From: CAWIHS01 sp963836005
GTDB taxonomy: Bacteria; Pseudomonadota; Gammaproteobacteria; GRL18
Length of the DNA stretch: 64,000 nucleotides
Direction: 5' to 3'
Assembly (NCBI GenBank): GCA_963836005.1
Contig: CAWIHS010000002.1
Coordinates: forward strand, 1,126,765-1,190,764
Position numbers and translations under genes: made by a program
Notes under the pieces: model-generated
Told to the model about the DNA's origin: nothing
Database searches by the model: none
The model's input: only the letters and a program-made list of their open reading frames with translations
In this document: positions 54,613 through 61,979 of the stretch, piece by piece
Layout: the number at the start of each line of letters is the position of its first letter
How positions within the stretch are numbered: position 1 is the stretch's first letter

Positions 54613-54849
54613 ATGAAAACAGCTATTTCTATTCCAGATCCAATATTCCAGGCCGCTGAAGGGCTGGCCCATCGTATGGGCATATCTAGAAGTCAACTGT
54701 ATGCTGAAGCTGTAGCTGAGTATATGGAATCTCATAAAAATCTGAATGTTACAGAAACATTGAACAAAATATACAAAAAAGAACCTTCATCACTAGAAGA
54801 AGGTTTGTATACTTTGCAGTCTCAATCCATTCCCAGGGAAGAATGGTAG
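54613..54849 (+). CDS. Antitoxin of pair 3 (MazE/RHH-like)
   Basis: 78 residues. MKTAISIPDPIFQAAEGLAH is a ribbon-helix-helix start (strand TAISIPD), GISRSQLYAEAVAEYME the second helix, and an extended C-terminal tail (EEGLYTLQSQSIPREEW) fits MazF binding. No ribosome site precedes the ATG, consistent with a leaderless start. Overlaps the toxin gene by 7 bp. Confidence 0.85.
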   Translation: MKTAISIPDPIFQAAEGLAHRMGISRSQLYAEAVAEYMESHKNLNVTETLNKIYKKEPSSLEEGLYTLQSQSIPREEW

Positions 54850-55187
54850 TGAAAAGAGGAGAAATATGGTGGGCTGCTCTAGATGATCCCAGAGGGGCAG
54901 CGCCTGGCTATCGACGGCCTGTTGTTATAGTATCTTCTAATGAATTTAATCAAAGCAACATTAGAACAGTCATTGTTGCCGTAATTACCTCAAACATCAA
55001 TTTAGCTGTTGCTCCTGGCAACTTCCTGCTTACTAAAAAAGAATCAGGGCTTGCCAAAGAATCTGCTGTCAATATTTCACAAATTTTGACATTAGATAAA
55101 TCATTTTTATCAGAAAAAACAGGAAAATTACCTTCAAAAAAGCTAATGATTTTAAATGAAGGACTAAGGCTTGTACTCTCAATCTAA
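54843..55187 (+). CDS. mazF: MazF/PemK-family endoribonuclease toxin of pair 3
   Basis: 114 residues from ATG 54843. VKRGEIWWAALDDPRGAAPG followed by YRRPVVIVSS is the MazF first strands and Arg-rich loop; TVIVAVITSNINLAVAPGNF and GLAKESAVNISQILTLDKSF carry the conserved Thr/Ser active-site area. MazF cleaves single-stranded mRNA at short sites. Coupled to the RHH antitoxin. Confidence 0.93.
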   Translation: MVVKRGEIWWAALDDPRGAAPGYRRPVVIVSSNEFNQSNIRTVIVAVITSNINLAVAPGNFLLTKKESGLAKESAVNISQILTLDKSFLSEKTGKLPSKKLMILNEGLRLVLSI

Positions 55188-55235
55188 AACACCAGTATCA
55201 GCCGCTGCACTAATTCTGCATAAAGCACCAAATCA

Positions 55236-55485
55236 AACTTACCCCCTGAGCACCTGCGGCGCGAACTAAAATATCTTTACGCTATGTTCCTTCCCTCTTT
55301 AAGGGGGAAGGCCAGGATGGGGGTAATAATGAGCACCCATCTTGAAAAGTAAACGGGTGCAAAAATTAATGATCGCATTCGATGATAATTAAATTCACCC
55401 CCCTGAGCGCCACCGGCGCGAAACCAATAAATCTCTAAATCTTTACCTTTGAGCCTTGGCGTCTTTGCGCGACACCTGTGGTTTT
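55236..55485 (+). repeat. Array repeat copy 5 and boundary motif
   Basis: CCTGAGCACCTGCGGCGCG, core (tgttcc at 55285; one C changed to T), TGATCGCATTCGATGATAAT, then CTTTGAGCCTTGGCGTC and TTTGCGCGACACC before the promoter of pair 4. Upstream (55190-55235) no GCGCAAAG edge is seen, the one exception in the array. Confidence 0.85.
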
Positions 55486-55489
55486 AAAA

Positions 55490-55530
55490 TTGACATCTAG
55501 CGACCATGTATTACAATAAGTAATACATGG
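55490..55530 (+). promoter_or_regulatory. Promoter and palindromic operator of pair 4
   Basis: TTGACA (55490-55495), 16 bp, TACAAT (55512-55517). Perfect arms CCATGTATTAC (55504-55514) and GTAATACATGG (55520-55530) flank AATAA and cover the -10 box. Confidence 0.8.
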
Positions 55531-55547
55531 TAATATTGGACATCAAA

Positions 55548-55787
55548 ATGATTACTCTTAGACTTGATCCAAAACTAGAGCAAACCATCAATACTATTGC
55601 TCAGCAAATGGGTGTCAGCAAATCAGAGTTAATACGAAAAAGTATTACTGACTTTATTGATAAACTGGAGAAGCCATCACCATGGGAACTGGGTAATGAT
55701 GTTTTCGGGAAATATGCCAGCGGAAAAGATAATTTATCAACAGACAGAAAAGCCCTGGTTAAAGAAAAAATCAGAGCCAAACGATGA
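55548..55787 (+). CDS. Antitoxin of pair 4 (CopG-like RHH)
   Basis: 79 residues from ATG 55548 (MITLRLDPKLEQTINTIAQQ), the normal RHH start; an in-frame ATG at 55527 would put seven extra residues over the operator. MGVSKSELIRKSITDFIDKL is the second helix, and the C-terminal PWELGNDVFGKYASGKDN the toxin-binding tail common to this group. Overlaps the PIN gene by four bases. Confidence 0.87.
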   Translation: MITLRLDPKLEQTINTIAQQMGVSKSELIRKSITDFIDKLEKPSPWELGNDVFGKYASGKDNLSTDRKALVKEKIRAKR

Positions 55788-56194
55788 AAAAGATCCTGAT
55801 TGACTCTGGGCCTTTGATTGCTTTGTTTGATCGCAGTGACAAATATCACTCAGCCTCTATCGAATTTATTAAAACTAATCAGTGTGAGCTAATAACAACC
55901 CTGGCTTCTGTTACGGAAACCTTACATTTACTTGATTTTAACCGGCAAGCCCAAACAGATTTTCTGGGCTGGGTGAATGCCGGGGCCGTAAGTCTAGAAC
56001 CTGTAACATCAGATGACTTACTAAGAATAAAAGAACTCATCATAAAATACGCTGATCTGCCTATGGATTTTGCAGATGCATGTCTTGTGTTTTTAGGTGA
56101 GAAATTAAATATTGACAGGATTGCAACGATTGACAGGGATTTTGATGTATACAGGCTAAAAGGGAAAAGGCCATTTACAACACTTATCAAATAA
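55784..56194 (+). CDS. PIN-domain toxin of pair 4 (VapC-type)
   Basis: 136 residues. KILIDSGPLIALFDRSDKYH has the first Asp (LIDSG variant), TTLASVTETLHLLD the Glu, DLPMDFADACLVFLGEK the Asp, and IATIDRDFDVYR the last acidic group: all four PIN positions retained. Coupled to the RHH gene (ATGA). Followed at 56206 by the boundary motif ATCGCGCAAAGCCGCC. Confidence 0.9.
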   Translation: MKKILIDSGPLIALFDRSDKYHSASIEFIKTNQCELITTLASVTETLHLLDFNRQAQTDFLGWVNAGAVSLEPVTSDDLLRIKELIIKYADLPMDFADACLVFLGEKLNIDRIATIDRDFDVYRLKGKRPFTTLIK

Positions 56195-56205
56195 CAGGCA
56201 AAAAA

Positions 56206-56635
56206 TGATCGCGCAAAGCCGCCAGGAAGAGCTTTTTTAGGCTGAGCACCTGCGGCGCGAACTAAAATATCTGTACGCTATGTTCCTTCCCCCTTTAAGG
56301 GGGAAGGCCAGGATGGGGGTAATAATGATCACCCATCTTGAAAAGCAAACGGGTGCAAAAATTAATGATCACATTCGATGATAATCAAACTCACCACCCT
56401 GAGCACCTGCGGCGCGAACTAAAATATCTGTACGCTATGTTCCTTCCCCCTTTAAGGGGGAAGGCCAGGATGGGGGTAAAAATGATCACCCATCTTGAAA
56501 AGCAAACGGGTGCAAAAATTAATGATCACATTCGATGATAATCAAACTCACCACCCTGAGCACCTGAGGCGCGAACTAAAATATCTGTACGCTATGTTCC
56601 TTCCCCTCTTTAAGGGGGAAGGCCAGGATGGGGGT
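56206..56635 (+). repeat. Boundary motif and three tandem array repeats (copies 6-8)
   Basis: Cores (tgttcc) at 56281, 56439 and 56595: period 156-158 bp. Each unit runs CTGAGCACCTGCGGCGCGAA, CTGTACGCTATG, hairpin core, CCAGGATGGGGGTAA, ATCACCCATCTTGAAAAGC, AACGGGTGCAAAAATTAATG, CATTCGATGATAATCAAAC. Confidence 0.9.
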
Positions 56636-56862
56636 AAAATAAATAATTCCTCTCCCTGAAAAGGATAGACCCGGGGTTCGAGATGAACGTGCGGCATATA
56701 TTTTTTGTTACTGATCCCTTTTATTCTTAGGATACTTCTTTTAAGAGCAAAAAAGCCCGTTTAAGAGGTAATAACAAGGTTTAATCAAGATGGATTGTAT
56801 AGTAATCAAGGTATTACGCAGGTCCGACCCCAGTGTTCAGTGTTTTCGACCCCAGTGTTTTT
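56636..56862 (+). repeat. Array element E2, copy 3
   Basis: Same as 52827-53046, with small differences (TTTTAAGAGCAAAAAAGCCC) and a partial repetition of CCCAGTGTT at the end. Confidence 0.85.
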
Positions 56863-56879
56863 TCCCGTGCGAAACCACC

Positions 56880-56960
56880 AAAGCTCTATATCTTCCCTTA
56901 GCGCCTTAGCGTCTTTGCGCGACCAGGCTCTTGAACTTCTTTGCCCCTTAGCGACTTGTC
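56880..56960 (+). repeat. Boundary motif before pair 5
   Basis: TTAGCGCCTTAGCGTCTTTG followed by CGCGACCAGGCTCTTGAAC and CCCCTTAGCGACTTG. Confidence 0.7.
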
Positions 56961-56983
56961 AAGCGCGTCTTCCCCCCGAATAA

Positions 56984-57011
56984 TTGACATTAAATACAAA
57001 CACTGAGATAA
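56984..57011 (+). promoter_or_regulatory. Promoter of pair 5
   Basis: TTGACA (56984-56989), 16 bp, GATAAT (57006-57011). A second TTGACA (57027-57032) sits between promoter and gene. AAAGGAAA lies 7 bp before ATG 57052. Confidence 0.7.
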
Positions 57012-57051
57012 TTTTGATGTGCCAAATTGACACTCAATAAAGGAAATAATC

Positions 57052-57330
57052 ATGGTCACTACACTGCCTCGCATTACAGCCAGAGTCGATGCTGATACAC
57101 AGGAGTTATTGTCGCAGGCAGCTGCTATTGCCGGAATGTCCAGTATTAACTCCTTTGTATTAAGTGCTGCTATTGAAAAAGCAAAGAAGATTATGGCCAG
57201 TGAACGTTCCATGAATCTTAGCCAACGCGACGCTAGAATGCTGGTTGATGCTTTAGACGAACCAGGCCAATCTCATTCACGATTACAACAGGCTGCCAGG
57301 CGATATGAAAGTAAATCCAGCAAAGCATGA
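57052..57330 (+). CDS. DUF1778 antitoxin of pair 5 (TacA-like)
   Basis: 92 residues. TLPRITARVDADTQELLSQA followed by AAIAGMSSINSFVLSAAIEK is the DUF1778 ribbon-helix-helix; the tail SQRDARMLVDALDEPG is the GNAT-neutralising segment known in TacA. A good ribosome site (AAAGGAAA) supports ATG 57052. Overlaps the toxin by four bases. Confidence 0.92.
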   Translation: MVTTLPRITARVDADTQELLSQAAAIAGMSSINSFVLSAAIEKAKKIMASERSMNLSQRDARMLVDALDEPGQSHSRLQQAARRYESKSSKA

Positions 57331-57827
57331 CCTCGGTACCACTGGATAAAAAAAAGCACAATCGTAATCATTTTGATTGCGGCAATGAATTACTTAACAA
57401 CTATTTACGCGTGATGGCCAATCAGCAATCAGGCAAAGATAATTGCAGAACCTTTGTCCTGGAGGATGCTGGCAATCCAGAGCAAATTATTGGTTACTAC
57501 ACCCTGACAATGACACATGTTGACCTGAAAGCACTCCCCGCAAAGCTGCAGAAAAAGCATCAAAATGCTAATACAGGCGGTCTGATCGCTCGTTTGGCGG
57601 TTGATAGGCGTTATGCTAAACAAGGTTTTGGCGAATGGTTATTGATTGACGCGTTAAAAAAATTGCTCTTCGCCAGTGAAAGCGTCGCTTTTCCATTCAT
57701 TTTTGTGGCTGCTAAAGAGGGTGCCATTCAATTTTACAAAAAGTTTGGCTTTAAGGCTTTTCTGGATAAACCAGATAAACTCTTCATCACCTTGGCCGAT
57801 GTGCGTATGAGCCTCAACACGGACTAA
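57327..57827 (+). CDS. GNAT acetyltransferase toxin of pair 5 (TacT-like)
   Basis: 166 residues. HFDCGNELLNNYLRVMANQQ is the TacT-family start, IIGYYTLTMTHVDL the first strands, and IARLAVDRRYAKQGFGEWLL the acetyl-CoA-binding R/Q-x-x-G-x-G/A loop (QGFGEW). AIQFYKKFGFKAF is the late Tyr element. TacT toxins acetylate the amino group of charged tRNA and stop translation. Coupled with its DUF1778 antitoxin. The motif TCGCGCAAAGCCG follows at 57837. Confidence 0.92.
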   Translation: MTSVPLDKKKHNRNHFDCGNELLNNYLRVMANQQSGKDNCRTFVLEDAGNPEQIIGYYTLTMTHVDLKALPAKLQKKHQNANTGGLIARLAVDRRYAKQGFGEWLLIDALKKLLFASESVAFPFIFVAAKEGAIQFYKKFGFKAFLDKPDKLFITLADVRMSLNTD

Positions 57828-57835
57828 AAAAAACA

Positions 57836-58020
57836 GGTCTCGCGCAAAGCCGTAAAGAAGAGCTTTTTTCGGTTGTATAATACCTGTACGCTATGTTCCT
57901 TCCCCCTTTAAGGGGGAAGGCCAGGATGGGGGTAATGTGTATCATCAAGCACTTAACCCCCACCCTAACCCTCCCCCTGATAGGGGGAGGGGATCTTGCA
58001 TGGTCTTATTGAGAAGTTAC
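57836..58020. repeat. Boundary motif, array repeat copy 9 fused to the right half of a family A element
   Basis: TCGCGCAAAGCCGTAAAG and the core (tgttcc at 57894), then instead of the array tail the sequence ATCAAGCACTTAACCCCCAC...GGTCTTATTGAGAAGTTAC, the right half of a family A element. The left family A end is missing, so this is a recombinant. The final bases give the stop codon of the toxin gene at 58017. Confidence 0.8.
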
Positions 58021-58406
58021 GGTTTTAACACCTGGCATTTACCATGATCTTTAGCTTTATCAACAAATTTGTTGTCAAAGGTGAAAAATTGTTTGTATTC
58101 CTGGCATTGAGCCAGATGAAGCGCATCGGCAAAATCCAGTCCCTGTGCATGCCATTCTATAGCTTGAGCAACCAAAGCCGGGTTGGAAAGATGGATATTG
58201 GGTAAGCCAAAAAGTTTCGTAAAGGCGCTGGAAATAGCTGCAGGTTCTAAATCATAAGCATAGCGCAGCACCCATTCAGATTCGAGTATCACAGTATCGG
58301 GTATAAAAATATCATGACCTGTAAATAATGCCAGGCTCTTTTGAAATTGAAGTTCATCGTCTCGAGTGAGAAACCGCACTACAATGTTAGTATCAATCGC
58401 TATCAA
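58017..58406 (-). CDS. PIN-domain toxin of pair 6 (VapC-type)
   Basis: 129 residues. MIAIDTNIVVRFLTRDDELQ has the first Asp, VILESEWVLRYAYD the Glu, LDFADALHLAQCQEY the Asp and FFTFDNKFVDKAKDH the last Asp. The stop TAA (58017-58019) falls inside the terminal GTTAC of the family A fragment, so the native end of the gene has been replaced, although only the last residues (QVLKP) could differ. Overlaps its antitoxin by 14 bp. Confidence 0.9.
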   Translation of the reverse strand: MIAIDTNIVVRFLTRDDELQFQKSLALFTGHDIFIPDTVILESEWVLRYAYDLEPAAISSAFTKLFGLPNIHLSNPALVAQAIEWHAQGLDFADALHLAQCQEYKQFFTFDNKFVDKAKDHGKCQVLKP

Positions 58407-58656
58407 TGAAGGCTTCCTTCACACCACGTTTGATAGCTTGCTGCATATCATCAAGGCTTTTTGCTTTCCCGCTATAATCAAGGCAAGACGCAACATCCTC
58501 GATGCTGGTTTCCTGAAAAGGTGTTTTAGGCTTGAGCAACACACCATCGCCCGTGTTGATCACGACGAGTTCCTGTCCCGGCTCCCAGTGATGTGCTGTT
58601 CGAAACGGTTTGGGAATAATAACCTGACCTTTACTTGAGAGCTTGGTTGTATTCAT
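58393..58656 (-). CDS. AbrB/SpoVT-type antitoxin of pair 6 (VapB)
   Basis: 87 residues. MNTTKLSSKGQVIIPKPFRT followed by WEPGQELVVINTGDGVLLKP is the swapped-hairpin AbrB fold; the C-terminal SLDDMQQAIKRGVKEAFIDS is the toxin-binding helix. A different antitoxin fold from pairs 1-4, so the array was not made by duplicating one pair. Confidence 0.9.
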   Translation of the reverse strand: MNTTKLSSKGQVIIPKPFRTAHHWEPGQELVVINTGDGVLLKPKTPFQETSIEDVASCLDYSGKAKSLDDMQQAIKRGVKEAFIDSD

Positions 58657-58670
58657 AGTGAGAATACCTT

Positions 58671-58729
58671 AAGTAAGAAATAAGTAAGAAATAAGTAAGA
58701 AATTTTAAAGTATTATGCAATTAAGTCAA
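58671..58729 (-). promoter_or_regulatory. Promoter of pair 6 with three 11-bp iterons
   Basis: On the minus strand: TTGACT (58729-58724), 16 bp, TAAAAT (58707-58702). Between promoter and gene lie three perfect direct copies of AAGTAAGAAAT (58671-58681, 58682-58692, 58693-58703 on the plus strand). Likely operator repeats for the antitoxin. Confidence 0.75.
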
Positions 58730-58732
58730 GCA

Positions 58733-59310
58733 TGGCTCGCGCCAAGGCGCAAAAAAGAGCTTTGTTGAGTTGAGCGCCTGCGACGCGAACTATTATAATA
58801 TCTGTACGCTATGTTCCTTCCCCCTTTAAGGGGGAAGGCCAGGATGGGGGTAATAATGATCATCCATCTTGAAAAGCAAACGGGTGCAAAAATTAATGAT
58901 CGCATTCGATGATAATTAAACTCACCCCCTGAGCACCTGCGGCGCGAACTATAATATCTGTACGCTATGTTCCTTCCCACTTTAAGGGGGAAGGCCAGGA
59001 TGGGGGTAATAATGAACATCCATCTTGAAAAGCAAACGGGTGCAAAAATTAATGATGACATTCGATGATAATCAAACTCACCCCCTGAGCACCTGCGGCG
59101 CGAACTATAATATCTGTACGCTATGTTCCTTCCCCCTTTAAGGGGGAAGGCCAGGATGGGGGTAATAATGATCACCCATCTTGAAAAGCAAACGGGTACA
59201 AAAATTAATGATCACATTCGATGATAATCAAACTCACCCCCCCTGAGCGCCAAAGGTGCGAAACCAATAAATCTCTAAATCTTTACCTTTGCGCCTTAGC
59301 GTCTTTGCGC
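58733..59310 (+). repeat. Boundary motifs and three tandem array repeats (copies 10-12)
   Basis: CTCGCGCCAAGGCGCAAAA leads to cores (tgttcc) at 58812, 58969 and 59124 (period 155-157), and the stretch closes with CTTTGCGCCTTAGCGTC and TTTGCGCGACC. Covers the 713-bp gap between pairs 6 and 7. Confidence 0.9.
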
Positions 59311-59316
59311 GACCAT

Positions 59317-59365
59317 TTGACAAATAATCAGTTTGAATTTATAGTCTAGTCTGACTAGTTATAAT
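59317..59365 (+). promoter_or_regulatory. Promoter region of pair 7
   Basis: TTGACA (59317-59322), 17 bp, TATAGT (59340-59345), with a second TATAAT at 59360-59365. An imperfect palindrome TCTAGTCTGACTAG lies between. Confidence 0.7.
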
Positions 59366-59378
59366 AAAGATGGGTACT

Positions 59379-59630
59379 ATGAAAAATACATGGCAGCTTC
59401 AAGATGCAAAAAGTAAATTCAGTCAGTTGGTTGAAAATGCCATGAATGATCAACCTCAGTTTGTGACTAAACATGGACATAATGCGGTAGTCATTCTTTC
59501 ATATGAAGATTACAAAAAAATGACAAAACCTGAAACAGATCTAGTGACCTTTTTCAGAAACTCTCCACTGGTAGACGCTGAGTTAGATATTTCAAGAAAC
59601 AAAGATTTGCCCAGAGAAATTGAATTATGA
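59379..59630 (+). CDS. Phd/YefM-family antitoxin of pair 7
   Basis: 83 residues from ATG 59379 (MKNTWQLQDAKSKFSQLVEN); an in-frame ATG three codons earlier (59370) is possible. WQLQDAKSKFSQLVENAM and FVTKHGHNAVVILSYEDYKK are the Phd/YefM N-terminal DNA-binding fold; the C-terminal FRNSPLVDAELDISRNKDLP binds the toxin. Overlaps the PIN gene by four bases. Confidence 0.92.
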   Translation: MKNTWQLQDAKSKFSQLVENAMNDQPQFVTKHGHNAVVILSYEDYKKMTKPETDLVTFFRNSPLVDAELDISRNKDLPREIEL

Positions 59631-60055
59631 ACTATCTTTTAGATACTTGTGTGATTTCTGAACTTATCAAGCGTAAACCCGATGAAAATGTACTGTCATG
59701 GCTAAAAAATCAAAATGAAGAGAGCTTATATCTTAGTGTGCTAACATTTGGTGAAATTGAAAAAGGAATTGAAAAAGCAGCAGATATTACGAGAAAAAAA
59801 AATTTACAGCGATGGGTTGAAGATGACTTAATGAGGCGTTTTGAAGGCAGGATCATCCCCATCGATCTTAATGTTTCAGTTAAATGGGGGGCTGTTCAGG
59901 GAGCCGCTGAATTACTGGGGCAGCCAATGCCCAGTATTGACGGATTGATTGCTGTTTCCGCGCTGGTACACCATTGTATTGTGGTCACAAGAAATAGTTC
60001 AGATATGCAGCAAAGTTCAGTTGAATTACTAAACCCGTGGTTACTACAGGCATAA
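59627..60055 (+). CDS. PIN-domain toxin of pair 7 (VapC/FitB-type)
   Basis: 142 residues. MNYLLDTCVISELIKRKPDE (first Asp), SVLTFGEIEKGIEK (Glu), PSIDGLIAVSALVHHC (Asp) and VTRNSSDM (late region) match the PIN fold partnered with Phd-type antitoxins. An expected ribonuclease. The boundary motif TCTCGCGCCAAGCCGCC starts at 60065, ten bases after the stop. Confidence 0.9.
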   Translation: MNYLLDTCVISELIKRKPDENVLSWLKNQNEESLYLSVLTFGEIEKGIEKAADITRKKNLQRWVEDDLMRRFEGRIIPIDLNVSVKWGAVQGAAELLGQPMPSIDGLIAVSALVHHCIVVTRNSSDMQQSSVELLNPWLLQA

Positions 60056-60063
60056 AATAAAAC

Positions 60064-60876
60064 AGGTCTCGCGCCAAGCCGCCAAGGCGCAAAGAAAAGT
60101 TTTTTTGGGTTGAGCACCTGCGGCGCGAACTATAATATCTGTACGCTATGTTCCTTCCCCCTTTAAGGGGGAAGGCCAGGATGGGGGTAATAATGATCAC
60201 CCATCTTGAAAAGCAAATGGGTACAAAAATTAATGATCACATTCGATGATAATCAAACTCACCCCCCGGAGCGCCAGCGGCGCGAACTAAAATATCTGTA
60301 CGCTATGTTCCTTCCCCCTTTAAGGGGGAAGGCCAGGATGGGGGTAATAATGAACACCCATCTTGAAAAGCAAACGGGTACAAAAATTAATGATCACATT
60401 CGGATAATAAAACTCACCCCCCTGAGCACCTGCGGCGCGAACTAAAATATCTGTACGCTATGTTCCTTCCCCTCTTTAAGGGGGAAGGCCAGGATGGGGG
60501 TAATAATGAGCACCCATCTTGAAAAGCAAACGGGTACAAAAATTAATGATCACATTCGAGATAATAAAACTCACCCCCTGAGCGCCACCGGTGCGAAAGC
60601 AATCAATCTTTAACTCTTTCCTTTGCGCCTTAGCGCGACCAATCTCTTGATCTTCTTCACACCTTTAGACTCTTCCCCCAGCTATCAATTGACTCCCCAC
60701 ATTGATACCGATAGAATACCCCCGAAAAACATAAATAATAAAGGGCTATAAAAAGATAGTTAGCCCGTCCCTACATCGGTTTACCACCGCTTTAACGAGC
60801 TTACAAAAACTATTAATTCTTTAACTTTGCGCTTTAGCGTCTTTGCGCGACAAAATCTTTGCACCTTTAGCGTCTT
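60064..60876 (+). repeat. Boundary motifs and three tandem array repeats (copies 13-15)
   Basis: CTCGCGCCAAGCCGCC, cores (tgttcc) at 60149, 60306 and 60461 (period 155-157), then two CTTTGCGCCTTAGCG-type motifs (about 60620 and 60830-60850). Between them 60660-60820 is unique A-T-rich sequence with TTGACTCC (60709) and no recognised gene. The last motif, TTAGCGTCTT, touches the start of the second wecA-like gene. Confidence 0.85.
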
Positions 60877-61950
60877 ATGTCCGATAATTATACCTTCGCA
60901 CTCATAATAACTTTTTTTCTGGGGCTCAATTTTCAGTATTCTTTTCGCGGCGCAGCCGTCAAAGTCGGTCTGGTGGACTCCCCCTGTGAAAGAAAAAATC
61001 ATTGTGGCCAGGTCCCTCTCAGCGGCGGACTGGCCATGTTTCTGGCCTTCGCTTTCACTGCACTGCTGTTAAATGACTCCATCCATAACCTCAGGCCGTT
61101 ATTCGCCGGTATGATGATCTTGATGGTGGTAGGGGTGCTGGACGATCTGCATGAACTCAAACCCTCAACCAGGCTCATTATGCAGTTGCTGGCCGCCTTT
61201 GTAGCCTATCAATGGGGCGGTGTACAGTTAATCGATCTGGGCGACTTGCTGGCTGCCGATAAAGTCCTGGAATTACGCGATTTCAGCCTGCCCATCACCC
61301 TGTTTGCCATAGTCGGCATCACTAATGCCATCAATCTATTGGACGGTTTGGATGGCCTGGCCGGCAGTATCTCATTACTCACCACCACCCTGTTATCTTT
61401 TATTGCCTTGAGTGCAGGCAATATAGCCTATTTTCATATTCTGGGTCTGATGTCTGTCAGCATACTGACTTTTTTATTGTTTAACTGGCGCTTTTATTTT
61501 AACAAAAAAGCCCTGGTGTTTATGGGCGATGCCGGCAGTTTGTTTCTGGGGTTTATTATTGCCTGGTTTTTGATCAGGCTATCGCAGGGAGAAGAACGTG
61601 TTATAGCACCGGTCACTGCTCTGTGGATTTTTGCCTTTCCGGTGATAGAAACCGTCACCCTGATCATACGCAGACTATTAAAAGGCCGCTCACCTTTAAC
61701 GGCAGATCGTGAACATATTCACCATCTGCTGCAGGACTATGGTTTAAGTCAACGAAGGACCGTACTGGCCATACTTTTTATCTCAACGGCATTTGTCTGT
61801 ATAGGATTGTTGGGTGAGTATTACCAGGTGCCGGAACATATTATGTTTTATGCCTTTATGTTATTATTCGTGGCTTATTTTCTGCTGGTTCGTTGGGCCT
61901 GGAAATTGCTCAATAAAACGCAAAAAGCAGTTGTCACGCAAAGCCGCTAA
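60877..61950 (+). CDS. WecA/TagO-type undecaprenyl-phosphate sugar-1-phosphate transferase
   Basis: 357 residues, ten to eleven membrane helices. All superfamily motifs are intact: ERKNHCGQVPLSGGLAMF, VVGVLDDLHELKP (Asp-Asp), NAINLLDGLDGLAGS, VFMGDAGSLFLGF and ADREHIHHLLQD. It should start a polysaccharide repeat unit by moving a HexNAc-1-phosphate from UDP-sugar to undecaprenyl phosphate. It is the active sister of the 50468 gene. Its last codons and stop (TQSR) come from the boundary motif ACGCAAAGCCGCTAAGGCGC. It precedes flippase and sulfotransferase genes, so the locus concerns a surface glycan. Confidence 0.92.
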   Translation: MSDNYTFALIITFFLGLNFQYSFRGAAVKVGLVDSPCERKNHCGQVPLSGGLAMFLAFAFTALLLNDSIHNLRPLFAGMMILMVVGVLDDLHELKPSTRLIMQLLAAFVAYQWGGVQLIDLGDLLAADKVLELRDFSLPITLFAIVGITNAINLLDGLDGLAGSISLLTTTLLSFIALSAGNIAYFHILGLMSVSILTFLLFNWRFYFNKKALVFMGDAGSLFLGFIIAWFLIRLSQGEERVIAPVTALWIFAFPVIETVTLIIRRLLKGRSPLTADREHIHHLLQDYGLSQRRTVLAILFISTAFVCIGLLGEYYQVPEHIMFYAFMLLFVAYFLLVRWAWKLLNKTQKAVVTQSR

Positions 61951-61979
61951 GGCGCAAAGAAGAGCTCCTTATGATATCG

